The notes beneath the pieces were generated by a model. It saw only the letters and a program-made list of their open reading frames with translations, was not told the origin of the DNA and ran no database searches. From positions 1-64,000 of the forward strand of contig JAMZAV010001756.1 in the NCBI GenBank assembly GCA_024449915.1: a DNA stretch of 64,000 nt, in the 5' to 3' direction. The DNA comes from Sweltsa coloradensis (Eukaryota > Arthropoda > Insecta > Plecoptera > Chloroperlidae). A program made the translations under genes and the position numbers. Of this stretch, positions 61,976-64,000 are shown one piece after another. The first letter of the stretch is position 1. Every line of letters starts with the position of its first letter.

Positions 61976-64000
61976 ATGTATAATTACATCATAACAATGC
62001 ACTTTTAATTAGCATCTGCACAATTGACTATTCCAGCGATAAACAGAGCAAATATCAACTTAGAAACGAAATTCAAACGTTTTAATATAATACGGAAAAA
62101 TCGTAATGTCTGAATGATGCCGTATTTTCAAATTTCCAATTATAAATCCTTTAAAATAAAATTAATTACATTTGATTAAATTACCAATTGTTTCTGTTAC
62201 TGACAAAACATTACTAAAAGGGCTTCACTTAGACATTGCATTTACTTGTTGTAGTTGATTGCTTTTTAAATTTTTAAGATATCTTTCACCGTTTTCAAAT
62301 TATGACTGGAATTAGTTTATAAACATTGAACAAAATTTTCGTCCGACAAGGAGCGCTCAGAGTGGCAGTGTTTGGAACTCGGTAGTAAGTTTACCAGTCG
62401 CCTGCGGGAAGGACAAAATTCAACTTTGAAACAAATTGATGCATGTCACCTCAGCACCTGTCACATACATCTAATTACTAATTACACTATACTGAAATGT
62501 GTATTAGTGGATTGAAGGCGCGGGAACTAGGCGATTGTCCCCTCACCTGCATACGCTTACAATTATCTCGAAAATGCCACTCGTGGTTAAATTTAATTTA
62601 CAAATAATCCACGACACACCTTGAAGTTCGTAATGATTATCATTTGAGACCATTGAGTAGGCGACCAGGCATTGAACTATGTATGCGGCGACGAAAGGGC
62701 GTCTTGTTGTTTTATTGGCATATAATGATATGGAGTGTATATCCACTGGGTTCTGCAGTGGCTTATAAACATTTGAAAGGTACTTCATTATTCGTGTAGC
62801 ATACCGCTAGGTACTAGAATACTTAAAGTTAATAATTAGTTTATTATGTCATTAATCGAATAATAAATACACACACTAATTGAATGAAACTAAAGCTAAA
62901 ATCGCCTCTCAAAAACTCAAATAACCGGAAAAGCAGGCTAGGCAGGTGTGTAGTATAAATTTTGTCTCGACTCATCAAGTAAATGACAAGATTGAAATAA
63001 TATTAGTTTCATTACTGGCCAGTGATTGAGTTTTGCACTCTGCAAACCTTTTACAAAATGACAACAAACCAACCCTTTCCAAAAGTATTTGGCTTGAAGA
63101 AAGGATGGAGAGATGCATGACGAATACAATAGGGCGATTTTACGACCTGTGAAAGGGCCGATAGCAATAAAAGGAATGGTTTGAAAGGTGGGCATTCTTG
63201 TATAAGTGATAGTTAAATCGTGTAATTTTTCTCATTAAGTGATTATATATATAGTTCATTCAATTCATCAAGTCAAAACCAGACCTAACATGTTTTTCAA
63301 TCAAAATCGTAGCTCAATTCTAAGAGGAATTGTAAAACAAATAATATAACCAATTGATAAGATTTAATCGGTTATTTCCTTAAATATGAGGCTAAACACG
63401 TTGCAAAAAAAACGAAATGCTTAGAAAAATGTAAATAAGACAATGAATTCATTAAAACAGATATGAGGCTTATCAAATCTACTTTTAGTTTAGAGATGGT
63501 ATTTGTTTTTTGCACAATAGGTTCCTCTTTTCCCATTTCTCAGATTTTTCTTATGCGATGTCGAAATGTTGATTGTTCTGCTCATGGAGGGATCGTCCAT
63601 TCATTCATCTTTGGCGGTCGGAACTCGCCTTTCAATTTTTTAAGTTATCTGACAGTGGCACCACCTGTCACTGTTAGTCTACAAAGATCTCGACCAATAT
63701 CGGTGTCTTTTTTGTGAAACAAATTTACTATTTTGCTCGATTCAGTATAAGCTCACATAATTTTCGTGTAACGAGATAAAGCACATTTTGTGAATATTTT
63801 TTACATGATATTGACAAAATATATGTTGAAACACGCGTTTTACATCAATTTTCATGACTATAAATCACTTTTGACCGTAATAATAGCTACTTGTATTTTG
63901 AAGCTGATGGGGAGTTGTTGGGGAGTGGAAGAAGTAAATAGAAACGAATAAATATATCAAGCAAAATAATTCAATGCGTAGCCCTACTTCAGAGAGTTAG
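61976..64000. other. AT-rich DNA to the window end
   Basis: No exon, RNA gene or clear repeat was seen. A search for the remaining CTLD motifs (WND, closing cysteines) by eye gave nothing. The frames at 62543, 62938 and 63463 have no family pattern. Confidence 0.45.

Overview
This is a eukaryotic, AT-rich, repeat-dense nuclear window. Spliced genes with GT/AG introns, a BEL/Pao retrotransposon, several non-LTR retrotransposons, SINEs and foldback elements point to an animal. A 5S rRNA-like sequence with arthropod-type ends, and a transporter close in sequence to insect SLC17 'putative inorganic phosphate cotransporters', suggest an arthropod, most likely an insect. The order is not provable from the window. 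All calls come from reading the sequence; no database search was run.

Layout. (1) About 3.7-32.5 kb, minus strand: one complete SLC17/MFS transporter gene of nine coding exons (492 codons plus stop) whose phases join without a gap. Its introns hold most of the interest: foldback elements, Helitron-like repeats, a degenerate LINE, a second LINE whose first ORF carries a 2A-like motif, MITEs, a 5S rRNA-like copy, tandem repeats and a long hairpin. Two coding exons carry local tandem duplications: the 3' end of exon 3 (88 bp) and most of exon 5 (about 201 bp, three copies, two of them in frame with each other). (2) About 32.5-44 kb: intergenic DNA with repeats only, including two head-to-tail copies of the CTAG-ended element, tRNA-derived SINEs, a 5S-derived SINE and a CTAG-ended MITE. 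(3) About 44-55.4 kb: a plus-strand LINE fragment interrupted by a BEL/Pao element with two LTRs and a 5-bp target duplication (ACATA). The 3' part of BEL, its LTR and the LINE tail are then repeated once more in tandem with many small indels, either a real duplication or an assembly artefact. (4) About 56.2-58.1 kb: a direct repeat of about 470 bp flanking a 645-bp foldback element. (5) About 59.3-60.8 kb, plus strand: two phase-compatible exons of a secreted or membrane C-type-lectin gene, incomplete at both ends. (6) About 61.2-62 kb: the 3' end of a further LINE on the minus strand, then featureless AT-rich DNA to the end.

The two host genes show no functional link. The transporter is a 12-helix membrane protein and the lectin is probably extracellular. 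The main biological signals are the 2A-like motif in a retrotransposon ORF, the in-frame internal exon duplication in the transporter, the nested and duplicated BEL element, and a superfamily of non-autonomous elements with common CTAGG ends.
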